Origin: Oryzias latipes
Lineage: Eukaryota; Chordata; Actinopteri; Beloniformes; Adrianichthyidae
Direction: 5' to 3'
DNA length: 64,000 nt
Assembly (NCBI RefSeq): GCF_002234675.1
Contig: NC_019867.2
Span: 23,163,042-23,227,041 of the forward strand
Shown here: piece after piece, positions 22,901-34,900 of the stretch
Layout of the letters: the number at the start of each line of letters is the position of its first letter
Numbering within the stretch: the first letter of the stretch is position 1
The notes under the pieces: generated by a model
The model's database searches: none
Told to the model about the DNA's origin: nothing
The model's input: only the letters and a program-made list of their open reading frames with translations
Position numbers and translations under genes: made by a program

Positions 22901-25900
22901 CCAACATTCAGAAATTGTCACAAAGGTTTAGGGTTTCATTTTTCCTTTTTTCCTTCACAACATATAAATGACACAAGTCTGTCCACCATGTTATTTTGTA
23001 CATGTCATTAGAGAATGTGGGTTAATCAACTTATCAATAAAGGAGTAGATAGATTTATTCTAGACTCATAGTCCAATCAATAAAAAAGAGTACACAGACC
23101 CACTACATTAAAAAGGCAGAGTGTCAAGAACACACAAGTTAAGAAGAAGTATACGAAAAATAACAGTTAATAAGAAATAAATAAGTTAAAAGGATAAGAA
23201 TAAAATAAAAACATTACTTAAACATACCACCCCATAAACATTAATTACAATGACAAATAAAAAGACAGTCGCTCCAGTGTTTCCATAAATTTGACTGGAA
23301 GCGTATGACACTAAATCTAATGTTACTTATAGCCAAGATGAGAGTATTCTCTGAAGCATTTAGCCTGCAGATAAATTTGAACATGAGTGAGTGCATGCAA
23401 GCCCAGAGAGTGTTAATTCTTAGAGAAACAAACGGCTCACTAGCACTCGTCCTCCTTGGCTTATATAAAAGAACTCTAAGAGCGTCATTGTACGCCACCT
23501 GCAGCTTTGTCATACTGGCATTTTTATAGTTTGCCCAAAGATTAGGTGTATACAGAGGAGTACAAAATGCTTTAAAAAACGCCACAGTGACTCCTGTACA
23601 CATACCAAACCAACAAAGTCTTCTGAAATTATATGCCCAAGATACTTTATCTTATTAGTACACACAAGCACAACATTTGATGGATAAAAATCAGGGAATT
23701 TTTGGTTTTTGTCTGCTTTTGTCCGAGAAATCACAATTAAGACTTTTTTGTGCATTAAATGTGATGTCATTATCAAGCCCATAAGATGAACAGATGTAAA
23801 GCAATTGTTGAAGACCAGCAGTGCTTGGACTTAACACAACTATATCGTCAGCATACATCAAATGTTGATAATGATATCTCCAGCCACACAACCATTGTGA
23901 CAGACTTTTAGTTTGAGAGACAATTCATCCAAATATTAATATTAAAAAGAATAGGAGAGAGAATACCCCCTTGTCTCACCCCATTGCTGGATTTAAAAGG
24001 CTCTGACACCTGGTTTCCCATTTAACCCGCATTGTTTGTTGAGCATACCAATATGCCAGAATACGCACAACACATTTAGGTACACCTCTCTTTGCCAGTT
24101 TCATAAATAATTTCTTGTGATTTACCTTGTCAAATGATTTAGAGGGATCTAAAAAAACACAGAAAAACTAAGGAATTTAAATTCCTATATACCAGGCTTT
24201 TCTTTAAACCCAAATTGATTGTGAGTCGTTTTCACAAACTTGTAATCCTGTCCAGCAGGATTATCTCAGAGTAATTTATGTGTTAAAAACTTTTGAGCTA
24301 CCATTTTAAGTTACATTTTTCTGAGTCAATAATTTTTTACATTTTTATTTTAACAACAAAAAGTGGGCAGCTTTTTTCTTCTTCTTTCCAGTTCAGCAGA
24401 ATTAATCATAGTCCTAAAAGTATCACAAAAAGATATTAGTGTTCATTTTTTATTGAATATATCAGAAAGGATTACCAGGGTATGCATGTAGGTAGTGGTA
24501 TGTAGAATTTGTTTTTATTGACAGAAACATTAAAAACATTTTTATCCTTAAAGACCCACTCCAATCATCTTTTAAAATGGTGCGATTTTTAGCCAACAAA
24601 CAAAAAACTGTCATTTTCTAGGACATAGTTTCTGCAGAACCGCAGAAGTTCATAATAAATTCACCTATAAGTTGTGGGTGGGGCCTTTGGCGCAGAGCAA
24701 CCCACCCAACTCCCCTTGAGCAATCATTTATACTCTCTCCCGCTATAGCTTACAGCCCCTCACACTCCCAGCCTATCATTACCAGGGTAACAAAAATGGT
24801 GAGCAATGTTGGAGCTTCAGCCGTACAGTTTTGAACCAGATGCCAGCACGAACGAGGAAAATAAAGATGTCAGGGATCTAGTTGCTTGCAACTGGCTGCA
24901 TCAGGATGCAGCAGAGCAGGGAGCTTGTGGCCTGGCTGCTATATTTTCTGCGTTACAGATATTCTCTTTTTCAAACAGCATTTTTGTGTCCTCTCCTGAT
25001 TATCAAGGATTTATATAAATACTACTTAGAAATGCAATTTGAGCTTAATTTATATATCTATATATCTATGTAGATGAAGATCTAGTTAGAGGGATCATAA
25101 ATGTGATGAGAACATGTTGAACACACAGAAAACACAGTTTTCATCGAAGCGGGTCTTTAAGTGTGTTATAATTAGTGGCACTTTGGCACATTACACACGT
25201 TGGCGTGCAATCAGGTTTTTCAGTTTTTTCTTGAATGAAAACATTAATTTCAAATATGGATTTTTTTATTTGTTTTTTAGCTGCTGTGAAAAAAAAATAT
25301 AGATATAAATAGATGGATAGATATATAAATATGTTTTTTGTACTCATTTATTGCTTTTTGACAAACTTGTTGAGCCAGTTTGTCAGGATAAAGAAATCAA
25401 CTTTGGCCACAACTTAACGTGGTAATTTTAACCTTCCTAACAGCCTCTCCTCCCCATCTCTTTCAGGTCCTATAACATCTGCTTTGTTGCTGAACGGAAA
25501 TGAAACTGTGGCTCTCTCTAATGCAGCCGTGGACTCCCTTGTAAACGGTTCCCTGCCTTTGAGAGGTCCTCCCCAGAGCGCCAGCTCCCCCATCAACTCA
25601 CAGACACAAGAGGGCTCTCCAGGTGTGGCTTCTTGTCCACCCATGATGCTAGAGAAGTCTGAAGCTAGTGCTGATGTCACGGTTCACAAGGGTGATGCTT
25701 TACAGTCCCTCAGACTCAGTATGCCTATGCAGGAGACTGAATTGTGTAAGCATAAAATTACACAAAGTGTACCTCCTCCCTTAACCCACCTTATTTTAAC
25801 ACTGTTTAACTTTGAAATGTGTTGGTTTTCAACCCAAGTTGTTCTTCCTTTGTAAACTCTGTGTGTATGAACTAAAGCAGTGTTTTTCAACCAGTGTGCC

Positions 25901-28900
25901 GGGGTACAGTAGTGCGCTGTGAGAAACGGTCAGGTGTGTCGTGGTAAATTATTCAATTTCAACAAATAGGTCTAAAACATTTACCATTGCAAGAATAGCA
26001 GCTCTGTGTTCGTCCAAATAGACCTAGGTTTGTGTTTCCAGTATACACACGTATGCGCAAAACTTTATCGTAATTCTAGAAACGTCGGAAAAAACACAAT
26101 TTGGCAATTACACAGTTTCCATTACATCATAATTACATAATTATGCGAATAACAAACAAACGTACGCGATAAGACATTTAAAAACATGGCGACAGATGTG
26201 AACAATACTTTTATTTACATCAGATACATGTAAATGTCTTTCTGAAGGAAGAAAAAAAAGTATATTTGTGTTTAGCTCATTACAATGCACGGAAGACACA
26301 AAGCGTGTTTCGAGATCGGGTTTATTTGTTTTCGATACTCACGTCTCCACGTCTAGGTTCGTGAGATAATTCTCCTGGTGTGATGAACTTACCTCCCGCT
26401 GCAAAAGCTGGGTCTGAATAAAGTATTAACAAAAGAAACACAATGAAGGTGGCCAACAAAATGCATACAAGATCTTGGAGGTACAAATACCGATTCATCA
26501 TTAATACGGACTACAGAGTTGATGTTTTTTTTTACACAAAAGTGCACCTTGGCTCAAAAAAGTTTGAAAAACACTGAACTCAAGAATTAAAAACTGATTT
26601 TAGGTGTTTGGGTTTTTCTATCTTTCTACTCCTGCATGGACACTTGCTTACCTCAATAATATTTGGTGTGGGTGCTTGTTTTTTTTTAATGTTTGTGGGC
26701 AGATCATTGGATTTTGTTAAGACATTCTCAGTAATTCGGTATGGAAACGTTGGGCTCCTTTTCAAATGATTGTGAAATTTGTGGGTGGAGCCCAACACTC
26801 CCTCTGACCCTCCTTACTCTTGTCCTTTTAGCCAACCAGAAACCATCCCTGGAGATGGAAAATGAGGAGAAGATTCGTTTGGAGGCTCGCAGGCGTCTGG
26901 AGGAGCAGCTCAAACAGTACAGGGTGCAGAGACATAAGGAGAGGGTATGTAAACGAAAGCCTAAAACTTAATGAGTACAGATGGAATGCAGTTGGGATCT
27001 TGGTGTGGACTGCTTTGGATTAATGGAACCTTACGGGGTTTTGTTTCTTCATCTGATTTTTCTTTTTTTAGTCTCACCGCTCAACTAAAAGCAGACCATC
27101 CAGTACTCTAGATCCAGAACTAATGCTTCATCCTGAGGCATTACCCCGGGCTAACACTGTCGCCATGACAAAAGAGTATACCGGTACCTTCTTGCGGACC
27201 AGTGTCCCACGTGGTCCCAAGCTGGGTAGTCTTGGAATTCCCTCTCCAAAAGAGAAGAAGCCTAAGTCTCCTCGTCCTAATAAGATCTACTCTTTGGCTG
27301 ATTATAAATCTCCAGAGAATGATGGCTATGTTGAAGGAGGAGGCGGTGGTGGCTTGAAGAGGGCAGATAACTCCACAGCCTCCCTGCAGTCCACCGTTAG
27401 TTCTGTATCCACACTTTCCGAGGTCAGTGTGATGTCAGAGGGCGGCACCTACCAGGCTTCTCTGAAGGCCCATGACGGCGTGTCGGAAATCGATGGAAGC
27501 GAGTTGGGAATGCGACAAGGGAATGACGGAAACGACAGTGACAGCTCTTCCTACAGCAGCGTGTCCACAAGGGGCATGCTCTCCGATGCAGTGGAGCGGC
27601 AGCAGGCACCATACAATGTGGAGGGGAGGGAGATTGCCCCTGAAGCTGTAGGGCATTTCCCAAGTCTTCAGGAGGTACTGCAGGCAGCCAGCGAAGAGCA
27701 ACAACTCCTGGAGATGGAGCAAGAGAGAGAAGGGACTGCAGAACCTCGAAGCCGCAGGGACAGTTTTTCCAGCAGGTACCCATCATGCATCAGTTTGTCT
27801 AACAGAAATGGAAGTAGCATCATGGGTTATGTTTAAAGAAGTTTGCACATGTAGCTCGTACTCATAGTTGCTAACCCTAAAATACACGCTCAGATGAAAT
27901 TGGTGTTTTTTTTAACCTGTTCTTGTGACATTTTTCTGATGATGAATGACATGTATTAGGAAAATTAAGTTTTAAATGAGATCTGAGTATTTCATTCTTC
28001 AAATTGTTGTGAACCAGGAGCAGACGAAAAAATGCCATTTGAAAATGAACGTGTTTGTGACATAGAAAATGTGCTGGGCGGGCCATGAGCTCAAAGTTCT
28101 CCACAATGGGGAGCGGAAGAGGGAATGGGGTTGCTCCTCGCCCACAACTCAGAGGCAAATGTCTAATGAATTCTGCTGCTCTGCAGAAATTAAATAGCTT
28201 TTAAAATAGCTCAAAGATGATCAGAGTGGACCTTTGATGTTCAACTAGTTGCCCTGTTTGTACTAATTGCTACTTTAATTTCAGCGTTTCATTGGAAAGT
28301 TCTGTGATGGGTCATGATGAAATGCTCCAGGTGCTCAAGGAGAAAATGAGACTTGAAGGTCAACTGGAGTCTTTGTCATCTGAGGCCACTCAGGTAATAT
28401 AACATGACGTTCACAGTGGGATTTTGAGCAGTTATTGTTTGATAACACATGATTCTGAGTTTGGAAATGTTCTATTTTAACTGTTTTTCATTAGATGTAG
28501 AAGAGCCCTGGCTTTCTTCAGATTTTAGTTCTTGTTATCTAGTTGTTTGTAGATAAATTCATAAGCTTGATGGTTTTTACTTGTAAAAAATTACTGCTTT
28601 ATAACAACTCATTAAATAAATCAATCAATGTGACAATCAAATTTGAATTTAAAAAAATGAAAGAACATCTTATTTCTCTTCTCAATTGTTGAATTACATA
28701 GGATGCTCTATAATCTGATTGTTGGAAGCAGTTTTAATATTACTCACATTTACAGGTCATACCAGTGGATATATTCAGTTCAGGAATATTCCTCGCCTCA
28801 TTGTGGTTCGCCTTTTGTGGTCTCGCTGTTTCATGGATATTTTTGTGCAGTTTTGCATGATCTTGTATTTTTACAGCACACTGTGTGCTGCGTTTTGATT

Positions 28901-31900
28901 GGCTTTTGTCAATCAACCTCCTCCATGCTGTGCCTCCTCTACAGAATGTGTTCAGTTTTCTATGTTTACATAAATCTTTGTTCGTCATCAGGTCTTTGTT
29001 TTCGTTTTTATAATACTGGACTTATTTTTAATGAAGGTTTAACTATGAGAGTTTAAACAAGAGAGAAAAGTGTAAAAAATGTTCATGTCTGAGAAAATGT
29101 ATAGTGCGTAGTGAGGGGGTTTTACAGCATGAAACATCTGTAATTCCTCTTTTGCTTTTAGGCTCTTAAGGAGAAAACTGAACTTCAAGCTCAGCTTGCT
29201 ACAGTTAATGCTCAGCTGGAGGCTAAAAAAGGGGAAGCACAAGCTAGCCAGGAGAAGCAGGGGGCTCTCACCGTAGAACTCGGCACTCTTCGGCAAAACT
29301 GCACTCAGCTAGAAAAGGCTATGGTGGAGCTCCAGGCCAGTCTGGAGAGTAAAAACGCCGGCCTGACTTCTCTGAGCAACGATTTGAAGGTTTCTGAGGA
29401 CCAATACAACAGGCTGATGGGGAAGGTGGAGGAGCTGCAAAATGCTGTGAATTCAAGGGACAATACAGGTGAGGGGTGAAGATATTCAGGTGCAAGAGTT
29501 TTTTAAAAATTTTTTTTGTATTTGAATTGTTTGATGGTTTCTCTTTTGTAGTTCAAGATTTGCGCCAGCAGATGGCGGGTCTTCACGGCCAGCTTCAGCA
29601 GGTGCAGCTGGAGCGCAGCACCCTGCAGAGCCGACTCAAGACTTCCCAGGCTGAGATCGATTCGCTTCAGCAGGTCAGACAGTGGTACCAACAGCAGCTA
29701 GCGCTAGCTCAGGAGGCCAGAGTACGGCTGCAAAGTGAAATGGCCAACATGCAGGTAAAGTTGGCGCTAACCCAGGTGTCTGCATGAGTTTTGAGAGCAA
29801 TAGACAAGCAAATAGTCACACATGCTTCCCCCTTCTAAGGCTGGACAGATGACTCAGATTGGCGTTCTGGAGTATTTGAAGCTGGAAAATGTGACACTTT
29901 CAAATCAACTCACTGAGACCCAACATCGCTCAATCAAGGAAAAGGAGCGTATTGCTGTACAACTACAAAGCATTGAGGTATTTAAAAAAAAAAAAAACTT
30001 ATTGAAGAAAGAAATCTATCTTTGTCCAACTGTTTTAACATTCCTTTTCTGTCTGCGGCAGACAGACATGCTGACTCAAGAAGCTGCATATAAACAGATC
30101 CAGGATGCAAAGACTATGGTGGAAGACGACCTGCAGCGCAAGCTAGATGAGTTTGAAGAAGAGCAAGAGCGATTAACAAAATTAGCCAACACAGCTAGCT
30201 CCTTAGAAAGGGAACTTGAGCAGGTAATCTCGTTAGTTTGACCTAAAAATTAGTATCGTCCCTAGAATTTTGATGGACACGTGTGTCATGCTTTTTTCTA
30301 AAGAGCTTTTCCTTACCTCTTAGGTCAAATTAGCCCTTTCCCAAAAGGACATCCAACTGCAGTCGCTTCAGAAGGAACATCTGGAACTGATGCGTCAGAT
30401 GACAGCCACTCAGGAGAACCTACACACCAAAGAGCAGGCCATTGGCCAACTAGAAGCTCGTTATCAGGAGCTTGAGGCTGAGCTTTCAGAGCTGCAGTCG
30501 GAGAACAATGCCAAGGATGACAACATCCGGTTCCTCCAGAATGAAAAAATCGTTCTGGAAGTTGCACTTCAGGCAGCACGGGCGGACAAGAGTCAGCTGG
30601 ATGAGGGGGCTGAACGTCTGGGAGAGGATATTCTGGTGGCCTCAGATGTGTTGGACCAGCTTAGACAGGAAGTTCAAGTCAAAGCCAGTCAGGTACGAGA
30701 CGATAAGGAACGCTTGAGTGTTGCCAGGCGTGATGGTGTGAAGGAGAACCAGCTTAACATACCCCAAAAATCTCATGAGTTCAGGGATTCTGATTCTTAT
30801 TGCAAATATTTCTTTCTACATAAGTGAAGTGAACATGCATTGAAAAGAGGCAGTGCCACTTTAAGGAAATCAAAACAGGAAAATAAAATTGCTTCCCTTT
30901 TTTTTTTTAAACAGAAATGATTTCCAAAAATGAAACAAAATTTTCAACATAAACCTGAAATGACAAGAAAAGTTAAAATGTTTATGTGCTAAGACCACAT
31001 TATACATCAAGTAAACCAATTTATCTGTGAGTTTATTAAAAAGGGTCTTTTTCTCCTTCAGAATAAGAGGTACTTATCCTTATTATGACTTAAAAGAACT
31101 GTAGAGTTAAGGAACTTGTGAGAAACAAATAAAACTGAAGTGCCTGATAATGAACAGATTTCTCAATTTCAAGGCTAGTGTTGTGTGTAAATCAGATGTT
31201 TGGGATTCAAAGAGTGGTCAGTAACAATTAAGTTAAGTGAGGAAAGATGCAATGTTTGGCATAAATTTAACAAAGCTCCTGAAACACTGGCACATGAAAA
31301 GACCTTATACTTAAAAAATATGTCTTTATTTTTATTTATTATTTGCTGATATTCATGGCTCAACTTTTTTCAGCCAAGCTAAATAATAAAAGCTGCATTT
31401 CAGGAAAAGTAAAGAGTTACTTTTTCTCTACTTAAAGTGGTCCTAGTATATTAGTCTAAAACTGTGTGCTTGGTGGTTATAGTTGATATGCACACAAATG
31501 CACTAAACCTCAATCAAACATTGCAAACATCACCGTATTTTTCAAAATGTATCTTTCTGGATCTCTCATTACTCATACTTTAATGTCTGAACTTGTGTAC
31601 TAATTCTCTGCAGTCTTGTTTTCAAATTTGGCTAGAAAAGTAAATGGATTATTTGGCTGCATTACAGATTGAAAATCTACAACAAGAAAACAGCTCGCTG
31701 AAGAAACAAGCCCAGAAGTTAAAGGAGCAGTTTCATCAGCAGAAGGTAGGAAGGACGGCACCTTCTCCTCCTTTTACTGAATCAGAGGGAAACTTTTTCT
31801 TGGCTCTTGGGTGAAGTTAAATGCTAACCAAACGCTCGAGAACCTAATGTACTTTTGGAATAGCTTGACATAAATCTGCCAGCTGGTTAGATTGGTAGGA

Positions 31901-34900
31901 GGATGTCTTGTGGAGCCAGATGGTTGTCAGATTTACTAAAGAAAGCCCACAGCGCTGGTTGACGTGCCTGAGCAGATTGAGTAATGGTTGCTTTATTACA
32001 CTGACAGTCTGTCACACAGAGGGTGGAGTTAAATGACAGAAAGACAACATTTGCTTTTGGATGGCTTTCCATGCTTTGGCTTTGTTTAAAAAAGAAAAAA
32101 GAAAAAGTGCATTGAAATGTAGCTTAGATTTTTGCTAATGGTTTAAAAAACGAATAGCTTAAGTCAACTTTACAGACATGTTGTGTTTTTTTGTGGCATC
32201 ATAGTTGGTTGGTACCACTAAAAAGCTTTTCTTTTCCTCTTTATTGCATTTCCAAAGATAAGGAGGATCCAATCTGTCATTTGCTCTTGTAAAATATTTC
32301 TTTAGCTAAATGTATGATTAATATTTGATTGAATTTGCTTTAAGACAAAAGAAACCAGTTTGTGGTTTTCTGTAGGGGTTTGTCTTTTAATATTTGATGT
32401 GTTTTCCTGCTCTTACATCGAGGCTGTTTAGAAGCTATAAAAGATGCACTTGGACATCATTTTCATTTAGGAAACAGAGTTAAAGACCCACTCCGATGAA
32501 AATGGTGTTTTTTGGTGTTTTACATGTTCTTGTGGCATTAAACTGATGATAGAGAGCATATATAAAGAAAATTCAGCTCGTTGTGAATCAGGAGGGGACA
32601 AAAAAATGCAGCTTGAAAAAGGACGGATTTGCTGCTCCCTGCTCCGCTCCATTCTGATGCATCCGCTTGCAAACAAATGGATCCATGTACGTCTTCGTTT
32701 TCCTTATCTGAGCAGCCATTTGGCTCAAAACTGTACGGCTGGATAACTCAATGTTTTTCTTTTCTTGTCCTAGTAATGTTAGGTTTCGTCTGTGAGGGGC
32801 TGTAAGCCAGCGGGAGAGCGTGTAAACAGTACTCTCAGCAAAGGGGAGGGGAAGGGGGATCAAATGTCGCACCCACAACTAAAGGGGGAGAATTTCTTGA
32901 CTCGCGTGTCAGGAACATCTAGTTTATGAACACGTTTTTGGACAAGCATCAAGCAATGAACCTGACATGCATCAAAAAAAAAGCAGTGGGTCCGAATTTG
33001 ATGCACGAATCGCATTTGGTATGAACGCAGCATAAGGTTAGGGATGTAAGGGGCTGTAAGCTAGCAGTAGTAAACAGAGAGTTCTCAGTACTCAGGGGGG
33101 GAAGGGGGCGGGTTTGCTCCGCCCACAACTGAGGCAAATTTCTAATGAGCCGGATTTTGCCTTGAAAACTGGATAAATATAATTAAGACTACTCGGAACA
33201 CTTTTACAAAAGATGATTTGAGTGGGTCTTTTAATCAACTCGAAATCATTCAAATTTGTCATTACACTCCTCTCCGTTTGTTGTTTTCTTTTATTTTAAT
33301 CGATCACCTGTTCTTTGTTGATGTAAGATTTTCATCAGGTATGAATTGTCATTGACTTGTCAGGTGATGGTGGAAGCTTATCGCAGAGATGCCAGCTCTA
33401 AAGACCAGCTCATCAGTGAGCTCAAGTCCACCAAAAAGCGCCTGCTGCTGGAGATGAAGGACTTGAAGCAGGACCTTCTGGGTGCTCAGGGTGAGAAGCA
33501 GGCGGCAGAGCTGGAGCAGGCCCGTCTGCAGAAGGAAGTGCTGAGAGTCCAGGAGCAAATGACCAACATGGAAACCCATCTCCAAGCCATTCAGGAAGAA
33601 AGGGATCAACTAGAAAACCAGGTTCAGGTGAGATGAAATGTCTACACGTTGCTAAAGATAACAAAGCATTTGAAAACTAGAGGAAAAGTAATGGTGATGG
33701 TTCCCATCTCCATCCAGTCTCTGCAGTTTAATCAGAACCAGCTGGCTGCCGTGACTCAGGAAAATGAGGGACTAAGGAGACAGGTAGAGCAGATGGAAAC
33801 TGAAGCCAAAAAGTGAGTCATGCAGTGCTTATGGAGTTTTAGACGGGTGCAAGATGTCCATAACTAATTCTGAGATGCACATGTTTCTTGTGAAGTACTG
33901 TTTTAACCCTTGTGCTATCTTAGATGACCCCACCCTTACATTGACGTGTTATTCCTTCCATGACAAAGGTGGATGAAGGTGGAAAGATTTCATGTAATCC
34001 ATGGATACCAGTGAGGTTCACAAATCATTGAAGAAAAAAGGTTCAGAGCACTGTCTAGTGGGTCTAGATGACCCAACTCCCAACGTTAAAGTGCCTAGGA
34101 TAGCACAAGGGTTAAATAAATCAATGGCAGGTCTTAAAAATGCAGAAGCCCATACGAATGCACAACAGTGGGATTTCTTGAAAAAATACATTTTATTCAT
34201 GTACTTTTTTTTTCATGTGTGCATGAAAACAGGGCCATCTCAGAACAGAAGGTGCGCATGAAGAGGCTGGGAACAGATTTGAACAGCGCTCAAAAGGAGA
34301 TGAAAGCCAAACACAAGGCCTACGAGAACGCTGTGGGAATTTTGAGCAGAAGGCTTCAAGAGGCTCTAGCTGACAAGGAGGCAGCAGAGGGGGAGCTGGT
34401 CAAACTCAGGGCTCAAGTATCAGATGGAGGAAACAGCCAGGCTTTACAGGTAATGCACACACCTGCCATACATTCTTTTCTTTTTTTTATCCTTGGGCAA
34501 ATAAAATGCACTACAACTTGTTTTTCTTTTTCTTTTTTAATGAAATTGTAAAGTCTTCTCTCCATTGCTCAAAAGACATTGAGATAAAGTGAAGTTTTCT
34601 CTCTCATGAAGGAAAAGATTGAAGCTCTTCAGGCTGAGCTGCAGGCTGTGAGCAAAAGCAAAACTATGCTAGAAAAGGAGCTGCAGGAAGTCATCAACGT
34701 CACTTCAACAGAGCTGGAGGAGTATCAGGAGAAGGTCTTGGAGCTTGAGGATGAGGTGAAAAGATGTTTTAATTACATTTATTTAAACTTTACCACACCA
34801 ATCACAAACACTGGCCCAGACTCTCCAGAACAACATAATGTTGAGAATCCCTTTAAACAGAATAGTTAAGATTTCAGGTCCCAAAAAAGAAAGAAAATTT

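Larger units (their letters stand above)
19933..28393 (+). other. golga3: golga3 head domain exons (residues 1-444)
   Basis: The first five coding exons encode a low-complexity, mostly non-coiled head. Residues 1-135 are poorly conserved apart from the DALQSLRLSMPMQETEL block. Residues 136-173 form a short charged helix. The large exon at 27072-27775 holds LPRANTVAMTKEY, SVPRGPKLGSLG, the serine-rich GNDGNDSDSSSYSSVSTRG and FPSLQEVLQAASEEQQ. SEIDG here occupies the place of the human SEVDG segment, which lies near a caspase site described for golgin-160; that correspondence is from memory. Coiled coil starts near residue 420 (EMLQVLKEKMRLEGQLESL). Confidence 0.8.

Noticed and set aside
27424-27786. 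Minus-strand frames inside the large golga3 exon
   Set aside because: Antisense shadows of a strongly conserved coding exon.
34001-34261. Plus-strand frame of 86 codons in a golga3 intron
   Set aside because: It runs through the piggyBac-like MITE and into the next exon in a frame other than golga3.
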